The notes: generated by a model from the letters alone, not told the origin. Shown: positions 26,056-36,273, counted from the first letter of the stretch. The stretch is DNA of 64,000 nt from Paraburkholderia caledonica NBRC 102488 (GCF_000685095.1 NZ_BAYE01000001.1:620001-684000), one strand, 5' to 3'. Made by a program: numbers and translations.

Positions 26056-26373
26056 ATGAGCAGATATCAGACGGTCCTTCTGGAAATTTTGGCTAGTGAG
26101 GGATTCGAGGATTGCATGTCCCCGGGAGCGCCAGTCTCGTCCGCGAGCATTGCAGACGAAGTGACGCAACTTTGCGCTGACATGCTAGGGCAACTGACGA
26201 GGCTCGCACAGTTCCGCGATTATCCCGACTTGATGCTGACGGCGGTGGACGAACTGATGATCAACGCCGATGTTCTGCGCGTGCTGGCCGCGGCTCGGCT
26301 GAAACTGGAACTGGCGGCGGCAGAGGACGGTTCCAGTCCGCTCGCCGCACCGGAAGGAGCGGTACTCCACTAG
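26056..26373 (+). CDS. Hypothetical protein
   Basis: Frame of 105 aa with a GAGG ribosome binding site upstream of the ATG. The product is mostly helical and acidic (MSRYQTVLLEILASEGFEDC at the start, then ADEVTQLCADMLGQLTRL). It has no signal peptide and no transmembrane segment. No family is recognised. It is divergent from the ECF operon and could be an unrelated small gene. Codon use looks like that of its neighbours. Confidence 0.5.
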   Translation: MSRYQTVLLEILASEGFEDCMSPGAPVSSASIADEVTQLCADMLGQLTRLAQFRDYPDLMLTAVDELMINADVLRVLAAARLKLELAAAEDGSSPLAAPEGAVLH

Positions 26374-26573
26374 CCTCGCAGAGAGACTGGCGAGCTAAAC
26401 AGAGCGCCGCGCGAACTTGCATTCGTTGCACGGCGCTCAAGTCCCGAAACTTTGGGATGCACGGCAATGCGGTGCGAAAGTTGGGGAGTTGGAGACTTTC
26501 CGTAGAGCAACACGCGACGAGCGACGACATCGTCAAACGCTCGTCGCATTGCTCCAGCGCGCAAAGAGCGATC

Positions 26574-27764
26574 TCACACGATGTTCATCGCCAACGCACT
26601 CTCGCGATAGTGCTGGCTCGCCTTCTCCGTGTCCCCCAACTGCTCGTGAAGCCGCGCCAACGCACGGTGCGAGCGAATCTTCAGCGTCTCATTGTCAGCA
26701 AGCTTCAGCGCACGTTCGAGGAACGACTGCGCCTTCCCCCACAACTGCTGATGCAGACACAACCGGCCCAACGCGAACAGCAAGTCCGCGTCGTCCGGAC
26801 GATCCTTTTGCCACGCTTCGGCCTTCTGGATGAGCGGCAGCGCATCGCCGCCCGCAGTATCCGGGTAACGACGCAGCAAGCGCGCGTCCCAATTCTGCGC
26901 GAGCGCTTCTTCAACGATCTTGCGCGCCTCCTGCGGACGATTCAGCGCCACCAGCAGTTCCGCGGCAAGATCGGCGAGACGCGGCGAATGACGCTCCGTC
27001 GGCGTCAGCGAATTCCATAGTTCGAGTAACGCATCGGCGTTATGCCGACGATCTCGCAGCAAATTCTCCGCCGCCAGTTGCCGCAAGCGCACCGCCACCG
27101 CGGGGTGAATCGCCTCGCGCTTTTCCAGCGTCTTGACGAGCTTGAGCACCTCGCCCCAGTTCTTCAATTGCTGCTGCGCGCGCAACATGATCTGCTGAGC
27201 GTGAATGCGCCGCGCGCCCTGCGACTGCATTTCGGTGAGCGCGGTCAGCGCGCCGTCCGCGTCGCGGCCATCGGCGCGCATGTCGGCGGTGGCCATCAGG
27301 CGGGCGTCCTGCCAGTCGGTTTCGTCGATCTGAGCGAGCCATTCGTCGCGCCGCGCATATTCATGCATGCGATGCGCCGCGGTGGCCGCGATCAGGCCGG
27401 CCGCGCCCTTGTTGTCGCCGTTCGCGAGCGCGTCTTTCGCGGCCTTTTCCGCGCGCGAAAAGCGCCCGGCGTACAGGTTGCCGATCGCGTCACGCAGCGC
27501 GGCGTGCGCCTTCGCGACCCGCGAGCGCGCACGGTACGCGGCCACACGCTGCGGCATGCGCCAGATATTGCGCACGATGCGCAGCAGCGCATACAGCAGA
27601 ATAAACAGCACCACGAGCCCGACCACGAACAGATTGAGCGACATGTCGACGCGGTACGGCGGATACACCAGCATCACCTGGCCCATGTCGAAGCGTCCGA
27701 CCACCGCGAGCGCGACCGCGACGGTGAAGAGCAGCGCGAGCCATAGAAGTCCCCGGATCGCCAT
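26574..27764 (-). CDS. hemY: HemY tetratricopeptide membrane protein
   Basis: Inner-membrane protein of 396 aa, third gene of the heme operon. Two N-terminal transmembrane helices (residues about 3-22 and 43-64) flank a short loop. Then comes a long periplasmic or cytoplasmic TPR-like helical part (AAKDALANGDNKGAAGLIAA, later ADLLFALGRLCLHQQLWGKA). Despite the name it is not the protoporphyrinogen oxidase of Gram-positives; it supports late heme synthesis in an undefined way. It starts 2 nt after the hemDX stop. Confidence 0.92.
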   Translation of the reverse strand: MAIRGLLWLALLFTVAVALAVVGRFDMGQVMLVYPPYRVDMSLNLFVVGLVVLFILLYALLRIVRNIWRMPQRVAAYRARSRVAKAHAALRDAIGNLYAGRFSRAEKAAKDALANGDNKGAAGLIAATAAHRMHEYARRDEWLAQIDETDWQDARLMATADMRADGRDADGALTALTEMQSQGARRIHAQQIMLRAQQQLKNWGEVLKLVKTLEKREAIHPAVAVRLRQLAAENLLRDRRHNADALLELWNSLTPTERHSPRLADLAAELLVALNRPQEARKIVEEALAQNWDARLLRRYPDTAGGDALPLIQKAEAWQKDRPDDADLLFALGRLCLHQQLWGKAQSFLERALKLADNETLKIRSHRALARLHEQLGDTEKASQHYRESALAMNIV

Positions 27765-27766
27765 GA

Positions 27767-29785
27767 TTAACCTCGGCCCCGGTATTGATTGACGGCTTGC
27801 AGGCTCGTATTCAGATTCGGCAATTCGACCGCGGCCGATCCGGCCTCGACCTGCTTGACGAGATCGACAACGTTCTGTGTTTTCTTCGACGACATGTCGA
27901 AGTAACGCGTCAGTGCCGTCTGCGCGCCCTGCAGGTCGGACTTCAGCGTGGTCTGGTTACGCGAGAGCAGAGCAAGACGCGCCGACAGCAAACGCAGCTT
28001 CACGTTCTCACGCACGAAGTAGCCTTGGTCTGGTGCGACCATCATCGCGTCTGCGTTGTCGATGCGGCGCACCTGCACGAGGCTCGTCAACTGCTGGCCG
28101 ATGCCGCTCGTCAACTGGTTCCACCACACTTTCCAGCGCGGCTCGCCGGTGGCCGCGGACACCTTGGCCGTATCTGCCCACGTGGCCGCACGCGGCGTGG
28201 CATGGGCAATCGGCGCTTCGCCGGAGAGCGGCAAGCTGTCGATCTGATCGACCGCATTGTCGAGCTTGATCGCAAGACCCGTGAGGTCGGTGGAAGGCGC
28301 GGCCTTCAGCTTGTCGATGTCTTGCGCAATGGCCTTGCGGACCGCAACCGCCTGCGTGCTATCCGACGCCGCGAGCCGCGTGTCGGCGCTTTGCAGCGCG
28401 AAGAGCGCAAGCTGCGTGTTGCCGGTCAACTGTAATTGCTGGCTTGCGGCAGACAGCATCTGACCGACTTCCGCGAGCGTCCAGTCGTCGCGATTGCGCG
28501 CGAGATCCGCGTACTGTTGCTGCAGCGCCTGCTGTGCGGCCTGCGCATCGGCGAGCTTGCCTTCCAGCTGCGCGACCTGCGAGTCGGACTGACGCACTGT
28601 AGCGAGCGCCTGCTCGGTTTTGATGCGCAGTTCGTTGGTTTGCGTGTCGTTCGCCTGCTGACGTTGCGCGATGTTCTGCTCGGTGCGCTCCACCTTGCGA
28701 TTGAGCGCATAGCCGCCCACGCCCGCGGCGCAAGCAAGAACCACGACGACAAACCACAGCAGCGGTCCGCTCGCGCTGCGACGCTTTTGCGCTTCGTAGG
28801 GCGTGAAGGGTTGATTCGGCGGCAACGCGGCGGTCGTGGCCGGCTGGGGTGAAGCGTTCGTGGATGCGTTCGTTTCAGTCATGCGTGATTTAGCCGGTGA
28901 ATGAGCCGGATTGGACGGTACCGGTTGAGCTACGGTCGGCAGATCGGCGAGCAAGGCGCGGGCAATGCGCTCGTCGCCCGCGCCTGACACCGTAATCCTA
29001 TCAAAACCCAATGCCCGCGCGGTCTCGGCAATACGAGGATGAGGCGCGACGAGCGCGGCGTGCTTGAGCTGCGCGAGTTCGTCGGCGGTGAGATGCTCTT
29101 GCGCGAGTTCGTGCAGATTGCGCACGCCTTCGGAGCTGGTGAGAAGCCAGGCATGCGGTTCGCCCGCAAGCAGTCGGTGCACACGAGCCCACGCGCCGAT
29201 CGACGGTTCCGGCACGAGCCGCCGGTACGCGGCGACCGCCTCCACCTCGGCGCCGGCCTCGCGCAGACGATCGGCCAGCCACTCGCGGCCACCGTCGCCG
29301 CGCACGATCAGAACACGCTTGCCTTCGAGATTCGCCTCGCCGAGCGCCGATTCGATTGCGGCGAAGAGGCATTCGGAGTCGAAGCGCCCGTTATCGTCAT
29401 CGGCGCCGGATGCGGGACTGATGACCCGGTGAGCCGGCGCGCTGACGCCGTGACGCGCGAGCGCCTGCACGCTGCCCGGCCCGACCACGCCGACCGGCAA
29501 TGCGTGCGGCCAGATCGCGTCGCTCTTCGCGAACGCATGATCGATCGCGTTCGGCGACACGAATATGACGAGCGCATAGCGTTCGAGAGAGGCGAGCGCG
29601 GCGCGCAACGGCGCGTCGTCGGCGACGGGCGCAATGTCGATCAGCGGGAACTCGAGCGTCGCCATGCCTGCGACGGAGAGGCGTTCTATCAGTTCGGTCG
29701 ACTGACCGGACGGTCGCGTAATCACGACTGTGAACGCCGCCTTGCCGGCGGATGACGATGCGTTGCCGGGAATGTCGGCCGCCAT
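27767..29785 (-). CDS. hemDX: HemD-HemX fusion: uroporphyrinogen-III synthase plus HemX membrane domain
   Basis: Protein of 672 aa joining two normally separate proteins. Residues about 1-265 are uroporphyrinogen-III synthase (VVITRPSGQSTELIERL, FVSPNAIDHAF, VLIVRGDGGREWL, LLTSSEGVRNL), which cyclises hydroxymethylbilane. A Pro/Ala/Thr linker follows, then a transmembrane helix (WFVVVVLACAAGVGGYAL, about 345-363) and a HemX coiled-coil domain (about 370-672). Public annotations often miscall such fusions as uroporphyrinogen methyltransferase; no methyltransferase motif is visible. The start shares one nucleotide with the hemC stop. Confidence 0.92.
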   Translation of the reverse strand: MAADIPGNASSSAGKAAFTVVITRPSGQSTELIERLSVAGMATLEFPLIDIAPVADDAPLRAALASLERYALVIFVSPNAIDHAFAKSDAIWPHALPVGVVGPGSVQALARHGVSAPAHRVISPASGADDDNGRFDSECLFAAIESALGEANLEGKRVLIVRGDGGREWLADRLREAGAEVEAVAAYRRLVPEPSIGAWARVHRLLAGEPHAWLLTSSEGVRNLHELAQEHLTADELAQLKHAALVAPHPRIAETARALGFDRITVSGAGDERIARALLADLPTVAQPVPSNPAHSPAKSRMTETNASTNASPQPATTAALPPNQPFTPYEAQKRRSASGPLLWFVVVVLACAAGVGGYALNRKVERTEQNIAQRQQANDTQTNELRIKTEQALATVRQSDSQVAQLEGKLADAQAAQQALQQQYADLARNRDDWTLAEVGQMLSAASQQLQLTGNTQLALFALQSADTRLAASDSTQAVAVRKAIAQDIDKLKAAPSTDLTGLAIKLDNAVDQIDSLPLSGEAPIAHATPRAATWADTAKVSAATGEPRWKVWWNQLTSGIGQQLTSLVQVRRIDNADAMMVAPDQGYFVRENVKLRLLSARLALLSRNQTTLKSDLQGAQTALTRYFDMSSKKTQNVVDLVKQVEAGSAAVELPNLNTSLQAVNQYRGRG

Positions 29786-30822
29786 CAGTCGCCGGACACC
29801 GGGGTGCCTGCCGCGCCGGAGTCCGCAGCGGACTTTGCACCGTCTCCCGGCGCCGCAGGACCGCTCGCCGTGCTGAGCGCGCGGACGATGTCCATTGCGC
29901 CCTGTTGTTCTAGCGCGCTCGCCACTTCGCTGCCCAGCGCGATCGCGCGTTCGACGGTCGGCGCGGGCGCCGACGCCCGCGCGCTCAGCACGCGCTGGCC
30001 ATCGGGCGTCGCCACGATGCCGCGCAAATGCAGCGCGCCGTCATGCCATGTTGCATACGCGGCGAGCGGCACTTCGCAACTGCCGCCGAGCGAACGCGAC
30101 ACCATGCGCTCCGCTTCGACCGCTGCCGCCGTATGTTCGTGATGCAGCGGCGCGAGCCATGCCGCGAGGTCGGCGCGATCGGCGCGAATCTCGATGCCGA
30201 GCGCGCCCTGCCCCGCAGCAGGCAAGCTGTCGTCCGGATCGAGCAGCGCACGGATACGCTCAGCCAGACCGAGGCGCTTGAGGCCTGCCGCAGCGAGGAT
30301 GATCGCCGCGTAATCGCCGCGATCGAGCTTGGCGAGGCGCGTATCCAGATTGCCGCGCAGCGGCCGCACCTGGAGATGCGGATAGCGCATGCGCAGCATC
30401 GCTTCGCGGCGCAGGCTCGATGTGCCCACCACCGCGCCGGCCGGCAGCGCGGCAAGCGAGTCGTAATCGTTCGACACGAGTGCGTCGCGTGGATCTTCGC
30501 GCTCCATGATCGTGGAGAGCGCGAAGCCTGCGGGCAATTCCATCGGCACGTCTTTCAGCGAATGCACCGCGAGATCGGCGCGGCCATCGGCGAGCGCCGC
30601 TTCGAGTTCTTTGACGAACAGCCCCTTACCACCCACCTTCGACAAAGTGCGATCGAGAATTTGATCGCCGCGTGTCGTCATTCCGAGGATTTTTACGTCA
30701 CAAGATGGATATAATTTGTGCAGCGCACATCGCACATGCTCCGCCTGCCACATGGCGAGGCGGCTTTCTCGCGACGCAATCACAAGCGTGTGGGGTGGCG
30801 CGGCAAACGTCTCGGTGTTCAT
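29785..30822 (-). CDS. hemC: Porphobilinogen deaminase (hydroxymethylbilane synthase)
   Basis: Cytosolic enzyme of 345 aa polymerising four porphobilinogens. Start at 30822 ([10 protein letters not shown]) fits the family; the frame is open further to 30870 without conservation. Landmarks are [16 protein letters not shown], the catalytic Asp in [16 protein letters not shown]-type residues in [11 protein letters not shown], and the dipyrromethane-attachment Cys in [12 protein letters not shown]. The C-terminus has a 25-residue Ala/Gly/Ser-rich tail beyond the usual end. First gene of hemC-hemDX-hemY, divergent from ppc. Confidence 0.95.
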   Translation of the reverse strand: MNTETFAAPPHTLVIASRESRLAMWQAEHVRCALHKLYPSCDVKILGMTTRGDQILDRTLSKVGGKGLFVKELEAALADGRADLAVHSLKDVPMELPAGFALSTIMEREDPRDALVSNDYDSLAALPAGAVVGTSSLRREAMLRMRYPHLQVRPLRGNLDTRLAKLDRGDYAAIILAAAGLKRLGLAERIRALLDPDDSLPAAGQGALGIEIRADRADLAAWLAPLHHEHTAAAVEAERMVSRSLGGSCEVPLAAYATWHDGALHLRGIVATPDGQRVLSARASAPAPTVERAIALGSEVASALEQQGAMDIVRALSTASGPAAPGDGAKSAADSGAAGTPVSGD

Positions 30823-31244
30823 TAGCTTGTCGATTGAATGACGGGATGGAATAACAAACAATGTTAGCACGCGCCCTCGCGCTCACCCCCCGGTTCGCCC
30901 GCCTGTGGCCCTTACGGATCAAGGCTCGAATCGAGGCGCGCAGGGGCGCCGTGCCAACGCGGTATCGCTGGAGGAGACGGGCTTCGCGCCATGCGCCGCT
31001 GTCCTGTTGCGGCCCGTTCACGCACGCTCGTTCGCGCACCGCGCCGCCGTATGCGCGATGATCCAATGCGGCGCAACATGCGCCGCGTGCAGAGCTTGTG
31101 CGGTCGCGCGGCCTTCCTCCCCGGCGTATTGCCATCGGTGCATACCGCTTCAATGCAGTTCACGTTGCAGTTCCAGTGCAGTTTTGAGTTCCGCAGTAGC
31201 AGTTCATCACTTAACAGACCCTGGCTTCCCTGAGGAAACCCATC
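30823..31244. promoter_or_regulatory. hemC-ppc divergent control region with phased TGCAGTT repeats
   Basis: A 422-bp gap that must hold both promoters. Towards ppc, TGCAGTT occurs at 31154, 31166 and 31177 and AGCAGTT at 31198, giving spacings of 12, 11 and 21 bp, about one and two helical turns. TGAGGAA precedes the ppc start. No -10/-35 pair stands out. Several short frames in the gap are Arg-rich and not credible. Confidence 0.45.
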
Positions 31245-34200
31245 GTGACGTCTTCCGGATCGGCGCGCCCTGCCCGCCGCAACACTGCATCGCCCAACGC
31301 TTCCACTGTCGACGCCGACGCGTCCATGGCCTCCGCATCGTCTAGCGCTGGCGCCGCCCAGCCCGGCAAAGTCAAACGGGCGTCCTCCAGCGCGAAGGCT
31401 GCGAACGCCGCGAAAGCCATCAAGGCCGATAAGACCACCGCGCCGGCCAAGCCGGAAATAGCCGTCAAGGCTTCGAAAGCGGACAAGCCGGCCAAAACCG
31501 CGTCCGCCACGAACAAGGCCGAGGTGAAGACGAACTCGAAAGCGCAAGCCAAGAACAAAGCGGAAGACAAGGTGGAAGACAAGGCTGAAAACAAGGCGCC
31601 GAACCTGCAAGCCGTCTCCGGGGACACCGTCGTCGCCGCGCCGAAAACCAACGGCCGCACGCGCGCCGACAAGGACCATCCGCTCTTCCAGGACATCCGC
31701 TATCTGGGGCGGCTGCTCGGCGACGTGCTGCGTGAACAGGAAGGCGACGCGGTGTTCGACGTCGTTGAAACAATCCGCCAGACGGCCGTGCGTTTTCGCC
31801 GTGAAGACGACAACGCCGCCGTGCAGACGCTCGACAAAAAACTGCGCTCGCTGAGTCCCGAACAGACGGTCAGCGTGGTGCGCGCGTTCAGCTACTTCTC
31901 GCATCTCGCGAATATCGCCGAAGACCGCCACCGCAATCGCCGTCACCGGATTCACGCGCTGGCGGGCTCCGCCGCGCAGCCGGGCACCATTGCCTATGCG
32001 CTGGAGCGGCTCGTCGAAGCGGGCACCGCCGCCACGCCAGTGCTGCAGCAATTTTTCAACGACGCGCTGATCGTGCCCGTGCTGACGGCGCACCCAACGG
32101 AAGTGCAGCGCAAGAGCATTCTGGACGCAGAGCACGACGTCGCACGCCTGCTCGCCGAACGCGATCAGCAGTTGACCGACCGCGAACGTGCGCATAACGA
32201 AGCAATGCTGCGCGCGCGCGTCACGTCGCTGTGGCAAACGCGGATGCTGCGCGACTCGCGGCTCACGGTCGCCGATGAAATCGAAAACGCGCTGTCGTAC
32301 TACCGCGCTACCTTCCTCGAAGAAATCCCTGCGCTATATGCCGACATCGAAGAGGCGCTCAAGGAACACGGCCTCGAAGCGCGTCTGCCTCCGTTCTTCC
32401 AGATGGGCAGCTGGATCGGCGGCGACCGCGACGGCAATCCGAATGTCACGGCCGAAACGCTCGAACATGCGATCGCGCGCCAGGCGGAGGTGATCTTTGA
32501 ACACTATCTCGAGCAGGTGCACAAGCTCGGCGCGGAATTGTCCGTGTCGAATCTGCTCGCCGGCGCGAGCGACGAGCTCAAAGCGCTTGCAGAGGTTTCG
32601 CCTGACCGTTCGCCGCACCGTACCGACGAACCTTATCGCCGTGCGCTGATCGGCATGTACACGCGGCTCGCGGCAAGTGCGCGCGTGCGTCTCGGCGAAG
32701 GCAGCGTGCCGCTGCGCAGTGCGGGCCGCGGCGCAGCGCCGATTCGCGCGACGCCGTACGACGACGCGTCCGAATTCGTGCGCGATCTGCACGTGCTGAT
32801 CGATTCGCTCGCCGCGCATCATGGCGCGCCGCTCGCGGCGCCGCGTTTGGCACCGCTCGCGCGCGCGGCCGAAGTATTCGGCTTTCATCTCGCGAGCATC
32901 GACTTGCGCCAGAGTTCGGACATCCACGAAGCGGTGATCGCCGAACTGCTGAAGCGCGCGGGCGTTCATGACGACTACGCCGCGCTCGCCGAAAGCGAGA
33001 AGCTCGAAGTGCTGCTCGCAGAGCTTACGCAGCCGCGCCCGTTGCGCCTGCCGTATGCAGAGTACTCGGATCTCGTGAAGAGCGAACTCGGCGTGCTGGA
33101 GCAAGCGCGTGTCACGCGTGAAAAATTTGGCGCGCGCGCGGTTCGCAACTACATCATTTCGCACACCGAGACAGTCAGCGATCTGGTCGAAGTCATGCTG
33201 CTGCAAAAAGAGACCGGCCTGCTACAAGGCCGGCTCGGCGACGCGAATGATCCGGCGAGAGCCGCGCTGATGGTCATCCCGCTCTTCGAGACGATCCCTG
33301 ACTTGCGCAACGCGCCGCACATCATGCGCGATCTCCTTGCGCTGCCGGGCGTCGACTCGATAATCGAACATCAGGGCAACGAGCAGGAAGTGATGCTCGG
33401 CTACTCGGACAGCAACAAGGATGGCGGCTTTCTCACGTCGAACTGGGAGTTGTATCGCGCGGAACTCGCGCTCGTGTCGCTCTTCAACGAACGCAGCATC
33501 ACGCTGCGCCTTTTCCACGGACGAGGCGGCACCGTCGGCCGCGGCGGCGGCCCGACTTATCAGGCGATTCTGTCGCAGCCGCCCGGCACGGTCGACGGTC
33601 AGATTCGCTTGACGGAACAAGGCGAAGTGATCGCGAGCAAGTTCGGCAATCCGGAAATCGGCCGGCGCAATCTTGAAACGGTGGTGGCCGCGACGCTCGA
33701 AGCATCGTTGCTGCCGCATGGCACGGCGCCCGCGGAACTGCCGGTTTTCGAATCCACGATGCAGCAATTGTCCGACGCGGCCATGGCCTCGTATCGCGCG
33801 CTCGTGTATGAAACGCCCGGCTTCAAGGAGTATTTCTTCGAGTCCACGCCGATCTCGGAGATCGCCGAACTGAACATCGGCAGCCGTCCCGCGTCACGCA
33901 AGTTGCAGGATCCGAAGCAACGCAAGATCGAAGATCTGCGCGCGATCCCGTGGGGTTTCTCGTGGGGCCAATGCCGGCTGTTGCTGACCGGCTGGTATGG
34001 TTTCGGCACTGCGGTGGCCGCGTATCTCGACGACGCACCGAGCGATGCCGAGCGCGGACGCCGTCTCGCGCAACTCAAGAAGATGCACAAGACCTGGCCG
34101 TTCTTCTCGACGCTGCTCTCGAACATGGACATGGTGCTGGCGAAGACCGACCTTGCGGTGGCCTCGCGCTACGCGGCGCTCGTCACCGACAAGAAGCTGC

Positions 34201-34466
34201 GCAAGCATGTGTTCGAGCGGATCGTCGCGGAATGGGAGCGTACGTCCAAAGTGTTGTCGGAGATCACCGGCAAGAGCGAACGGCTCGCCGAAAATCCGCT
34301 GCTCGCGCGTTCGATCAAGAACCGCTTTCCGTATCTCGATCCGCTTAATCACCTGCAGGTCGAATTGCTCAAGCGTTACCGCGCGGGCGACACCAACGCG
34401 CGCGTGCGGCGCGGGATTCATCTGAGCATCAACGGTATCGCGGCGGGGTTGCGCAATACGGGCTGA
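31245..34466 (+). CDS. ppc: Phosphoenolpyruvate carboxylase with long Lys/Ala-rich N-terminal extension
   Basis: Enzyme of 1073 aa fixing bicarbonate onto PEP to give oxaloacetate. The GTG at 31245 has TGAGGAA upstream. The catalytic His lies in [12 protein letters not shown], and [24 protein letters not shown] and the C-terminal [12 protein letters not shown] are intact. The conserved enzyme begins only near residue 143. The preceding part is low-complexity Ala/Lys/Ser sequence resembling histone H1 tails ([20 protein letters not shown] is one segment). An internal ATG at 31326 would shorten but not remove it. The extension could be a disordered tail of regulatory or no function. Confidence 0.96.
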   Translation: MTSSGSARPARRNTASPNASTVDADASMASASSSAGAAQPGKVKRASSSAKAANAAKAIKADKTTAPAKPEIAVKASKADKPAKTASATNKAEVKTNSKAQAKNKAEDKVEDKAENKAPNLQAVSGDTVVAAPKTNGRTRADKDHPLFQDIRYLGRLLGDVLREQEGDAVFDVVETIRQTAVRFRREDDNAAVQTLDKKLRSLSPEQTVSVVRAFSYFSHLANIAEDRHRNRRHRIHALAGSAAQPGTIAYALERLVEAGTAATPVLQQFFNDALIVPVLTAHPTEVQRKSILDAEHDVARLLAERDQQLTDRERAHNEAMLRARVTSLWQTRMLRDSRLTVADEIENALSYYRATFLEEIPALYADIEEALKEHGLEARLPPFFQMGSWIGGDRDGNPNVTAETLEHAIARQAEVIFEHYLEQVHKLGAELSVSNLLAGASDELKALAEVSPDRSPHRTDEPYRRALIGMYTRLAASARVRLGEGSVPLRSAGRGAAPIRATPYDDASEFVRDLHVLIDSLAAHHGAPLAAPRLAPLARAAEVFGFHLASIDLRQSSDIHEAVIAELLKRAGVHDDYAALAESEKLEVLLAELTQPRPLRLPYAEYSDLVKSELGVLEQARVTREKFGARAVRNYIISHTETVSDLVEVMLLQKETGLLQGRLGDANDPARAALMVIPLFETIPDLRNAPHIMRDLLALPGVDSIIEHQGNEQEVMLGYSDSNKDGGFLTSNWELYRAELALVSLFNERSITLRLFHGRGGTVGRGGGPTYQAILSQPPGTVDGQIRLTEQGEVIASKFGNPEIGRRNLETVVAATLEASLLPHGTAPAELPVFESTMQQLSDAAMASYRALVYETPGFKEYFFESTPISEIAELNIGSRPASRKLQDPKQRKIEDLRAIPWGFSWGQCRLLLTGWYGFGTAVAAYLDDAPSDAERGRRLAQLKKMHKTWPFFSTLLSNMDMVLAKTDLAVASRYAALVTDKKLRKHVFERIVAEWERTSKVLSEITGKSERLAENPLLARSIKNRFPYLDPLNHLQVELLKRYRAGDTNARVRRGIHLSINGIAAGLRNTG

Positions 34467-34522
34467 CGGTTCGGGATGGCAGTGGCGTTTGCAGGCGCCG
34501 CTGCCCATGTCCGCATGCCTTC

Positions 34523-35275
34523 TCAACCCGCTTCGACCATCAACGCGTCCAGCTTGAAAGAGCCGTCTTCCTTCACGTCGAAATAGTGCCGCACTTCATC
34601 CGGCGAATTGCGCCACAGCGACTGGATCGCCGCCACGCGCTCCTCAGGCGTGCGCATGCGCGCCACCCACGAACTGAACTCGATGTCGATGCGCCAGCGC
34701 TCGCGAATCGAGGCCTTGAACTGTGCGGTTTCGAAGAGCGCGATCCATTCGTCAGCGCGGTAATCGCGAATATGTGAGCCGTCGCGCAGGAGTTCTATTG
34801 CCTGGATATGCGTGTCCAGCAACGGATGGTCTATACCGGCGATGTCGACGAACAGCACCCGGCCGCCCGGCTTCAGTACGCGCCGCACTTCGGCGAGCGC
34901 CAGCGCCACGTCGTGCCAGTGATGCGCGCTCATCCGACTGATGACCCAATCGAACGTGTGATCGGCGAACGGCAATTTCTCGGCCGCGCCCTGCTGCGTG
35001 CGAATGTTGGCGAGGCCGCGATCCTTCGCGGCGCCTTCCACCGTGGCCAGCATCGGCGCAGCGATGTCGTAGGCGATCACTTCTTTCGCATGCGGCGCGA
35101 CCGCGAAACTCGCGTGGCCCGCGCCGCAGCCCATGTCGAGCACCGTCGCATCCGGCGTCGCCGCGATCGACTCGGCAAGCGTCCGCAGATCCGCGCCGGT
35201 TGCGTGGGTCGGACTCGTCAAATAGGCGGCGGCGGTCGACCCGAAGGCGTCGGCGACCTGATCGTGATGCTTCAT
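34523..35275 (-). CDS. Class I SAM-dependent methyltransferase (UbiE/type 11-like)
   Basis: Protein of 250 aa. SAM-binding motif VLDMGCGAGHASFAVAPHA, then the acidic end of strand 2 in VIAYDIAAPML, the DWVISRMSAHHWHD region and VLKPGGRVLFVDIAG. This set is typical of methyltransferase type 11 proteins acting on small molecules; the substrate is unknown. GGAG precedes the ATG. It is divergently transcribed from an XRE regulator, which probably controls it, as this pairing is common for such regulators. Confidence 0.9.
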   Translation of the reverse strand: MKHHDQVADAFGSTAAAYLTSPTHATGADLRTLAESIAATPDATVLDMGCGAGHASFAVAPHAKEVIAYDIAAPMLATVEGAAKDRGLANIRTQQGAAEKLPFADHTFDWVISRMSAHHWHDVALALAEVRRVLKPGGRVLFVDIAGIDHPLLDTHIQAIELLRDGSHIRDYRADEWIALFETAQFKASIRERWRIDIEFSSWVARMRTPEERVAAIQSLWRNSPDEVRHYFDVKEDGSFKLDALMVEAG

Positions 35276-35366
35276 GAATAGCTCCGGTTGTCTGCGTGGG
35301 ACTGTGTTGTAGGTCCGCGTTTCTGGTGCTGGCAGCGCGGCCTGCCGTTCGAGCCGCTACGCCGCT

Positions 35367-35424
35367 ACAATAGAGCCCGCCGTGTACCAGTACAAGTTAA
35401 GCAATTATTCTGGTATCTATACCA
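35367..35424. promoter_or_regulatory. Divergent promoter with two GTA-N4-TAC palindromes
   Basis: Palindrome 1 is TGTAC-CA-GTACA (35383-35394); palindrome 2 is TGGTAT-CT-ATACCA (35411-35424). Their centres are 29 bp apart, about three helical turns. On the minus strand TTGTAC (35390-35395) and TATTGT (35367-35372) form a -35/-10 pair with a 17-bp spacer for the methyltransferase gene, and palindrome 1 overlaps that -35. Palindrome 2 lies 24 bp before the XRE gene. Likely operators of the XRE regulator (inference). Confidence 0.55.
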
Positions 35425-35448
35425 CCCTCCTCACGCCGCACCAAACGA

Positions 35449-36273
35449 ATGACCACGCGAACGAGCACGCCAGCTTCCGCCGACAACCCGCCGCCGCTCG
35501 ATGCCACGCCCGCCCGCGCGCTGGGCGACTTCATCCGCGCGCACCGCGAGCGGCTGTCGCCGCAAGCGGTCGGCCTGCCGCCGGGCCCGCGCCGCCGCAC
35601 GCCCGGCTTGCGGCGCGAGGAAGTCGCGCAGCTGTGCGGCGTGAGTCCGACGTGGTACACATGGATCGAGCAGGGGCGTCCGGTTTCTGCTTCCGCGGAC
35701 GCGCTCGCACGTATCGCCGTCGCGCTGCAACTGTCGCGGGCCGAGCGGGCGTATCTGTTCGAACTGGCCGCCCAGCGCGATCCGGCCGAGCCCGACCCGG
35801 CCGCCGCCGACGCGCCCGCGACACTGCTCGAAACCGTGCAACTCGTAGACGCGCCCGCTTATGTGCTCGACCGTCAATGGAATGCGCTCGCCTGGAACGA
35901 ACGCGCGGCCGATCTTTTCGTCGGCTGGCTCGACGGTTCGCATGATCGCAATCTGCTGCGCTACACGTTCACGGAACCGGCGGCGCGCGAGCTGATCGTC
36001 GACTGGGACACGCGCGCGCGACGTCTAGCCGCCGAGTTTCGCGCGGATTCGATTCGTCATCTGAACGACGCGCCAACGCGTGCGCTGATCGATTCGCTCA
36101 CCGCGGCGAGCGACGCGTTTGCGCGCTTCTGGGCCTCGCAAGACGTCGGAGGCCGCGAAGGCGGACGGCGCGAATTCAATCATCCGCGCGACGGCCGGCT
36201 CGTCTACGATCAGATTACGTTCAAGCCCGCGCATCGCGAAGATCTCAAGCTGGTAGTGCTGGTGCGCGAATAG
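35449..36273 (+). CDS. XRE-family transcriptional regulator with MmyB-like ligand domain
   Basis: Regulator of 274 aa. N-terminal helix-turn-helix (residues about 25-90: LGDFIRAHRERLSP, RTPGLRREEVAQLCGVSPTW, then IEQGRPVSAS) is followed by a PAS-like MmyB domain (DAPAYVLDRQWNALAWNERA, then NLLRYTFTEPAARELIVDW) that can bind fatty acids in relatives. It is likely a repressor of the divergent methyltransferase gene and of itself through the palindromes at 35383-35424. The first 24 residues are Pro/Ala-rich and may be unconserved. Confidence 0.9.
   Translation: MTTRTSTPASADNPPPLDATPARALGDFIRAHRERLSPQAVGLPPGPRRRTPGLRREEVAQLCGVSPTWYTWIEQGRPVSASADALARIAVALQLSRAERAYLFELAAQRDPAEPDPAAADAPATLLETVQLVDAPAYVLDRQWNALAWNERAADLFVGWLDGSHDRNLLRYTFTEPAARELIVDWDTRARRLAAEFRADSIRHLNDAPTRALIDSLTAASDAFARFWASQDVGGREGGRREFNHPRDGRLVYDQITFKPAHREDLKLVVLVRE

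Noticed and set aside
29785-30870. Longer start for hemC at 30870
   Set aside because: The extra 16 residues are unconserved; [10 protein letters not shown] at 30822 fits the family better.
30912-32237. 441-codon open frame antisense to the start of ppc
   Set aside because: It lies opposite a firmly identified gene, is Arg/Gly/Val-rich without domains, and follows from third-position GC bias.
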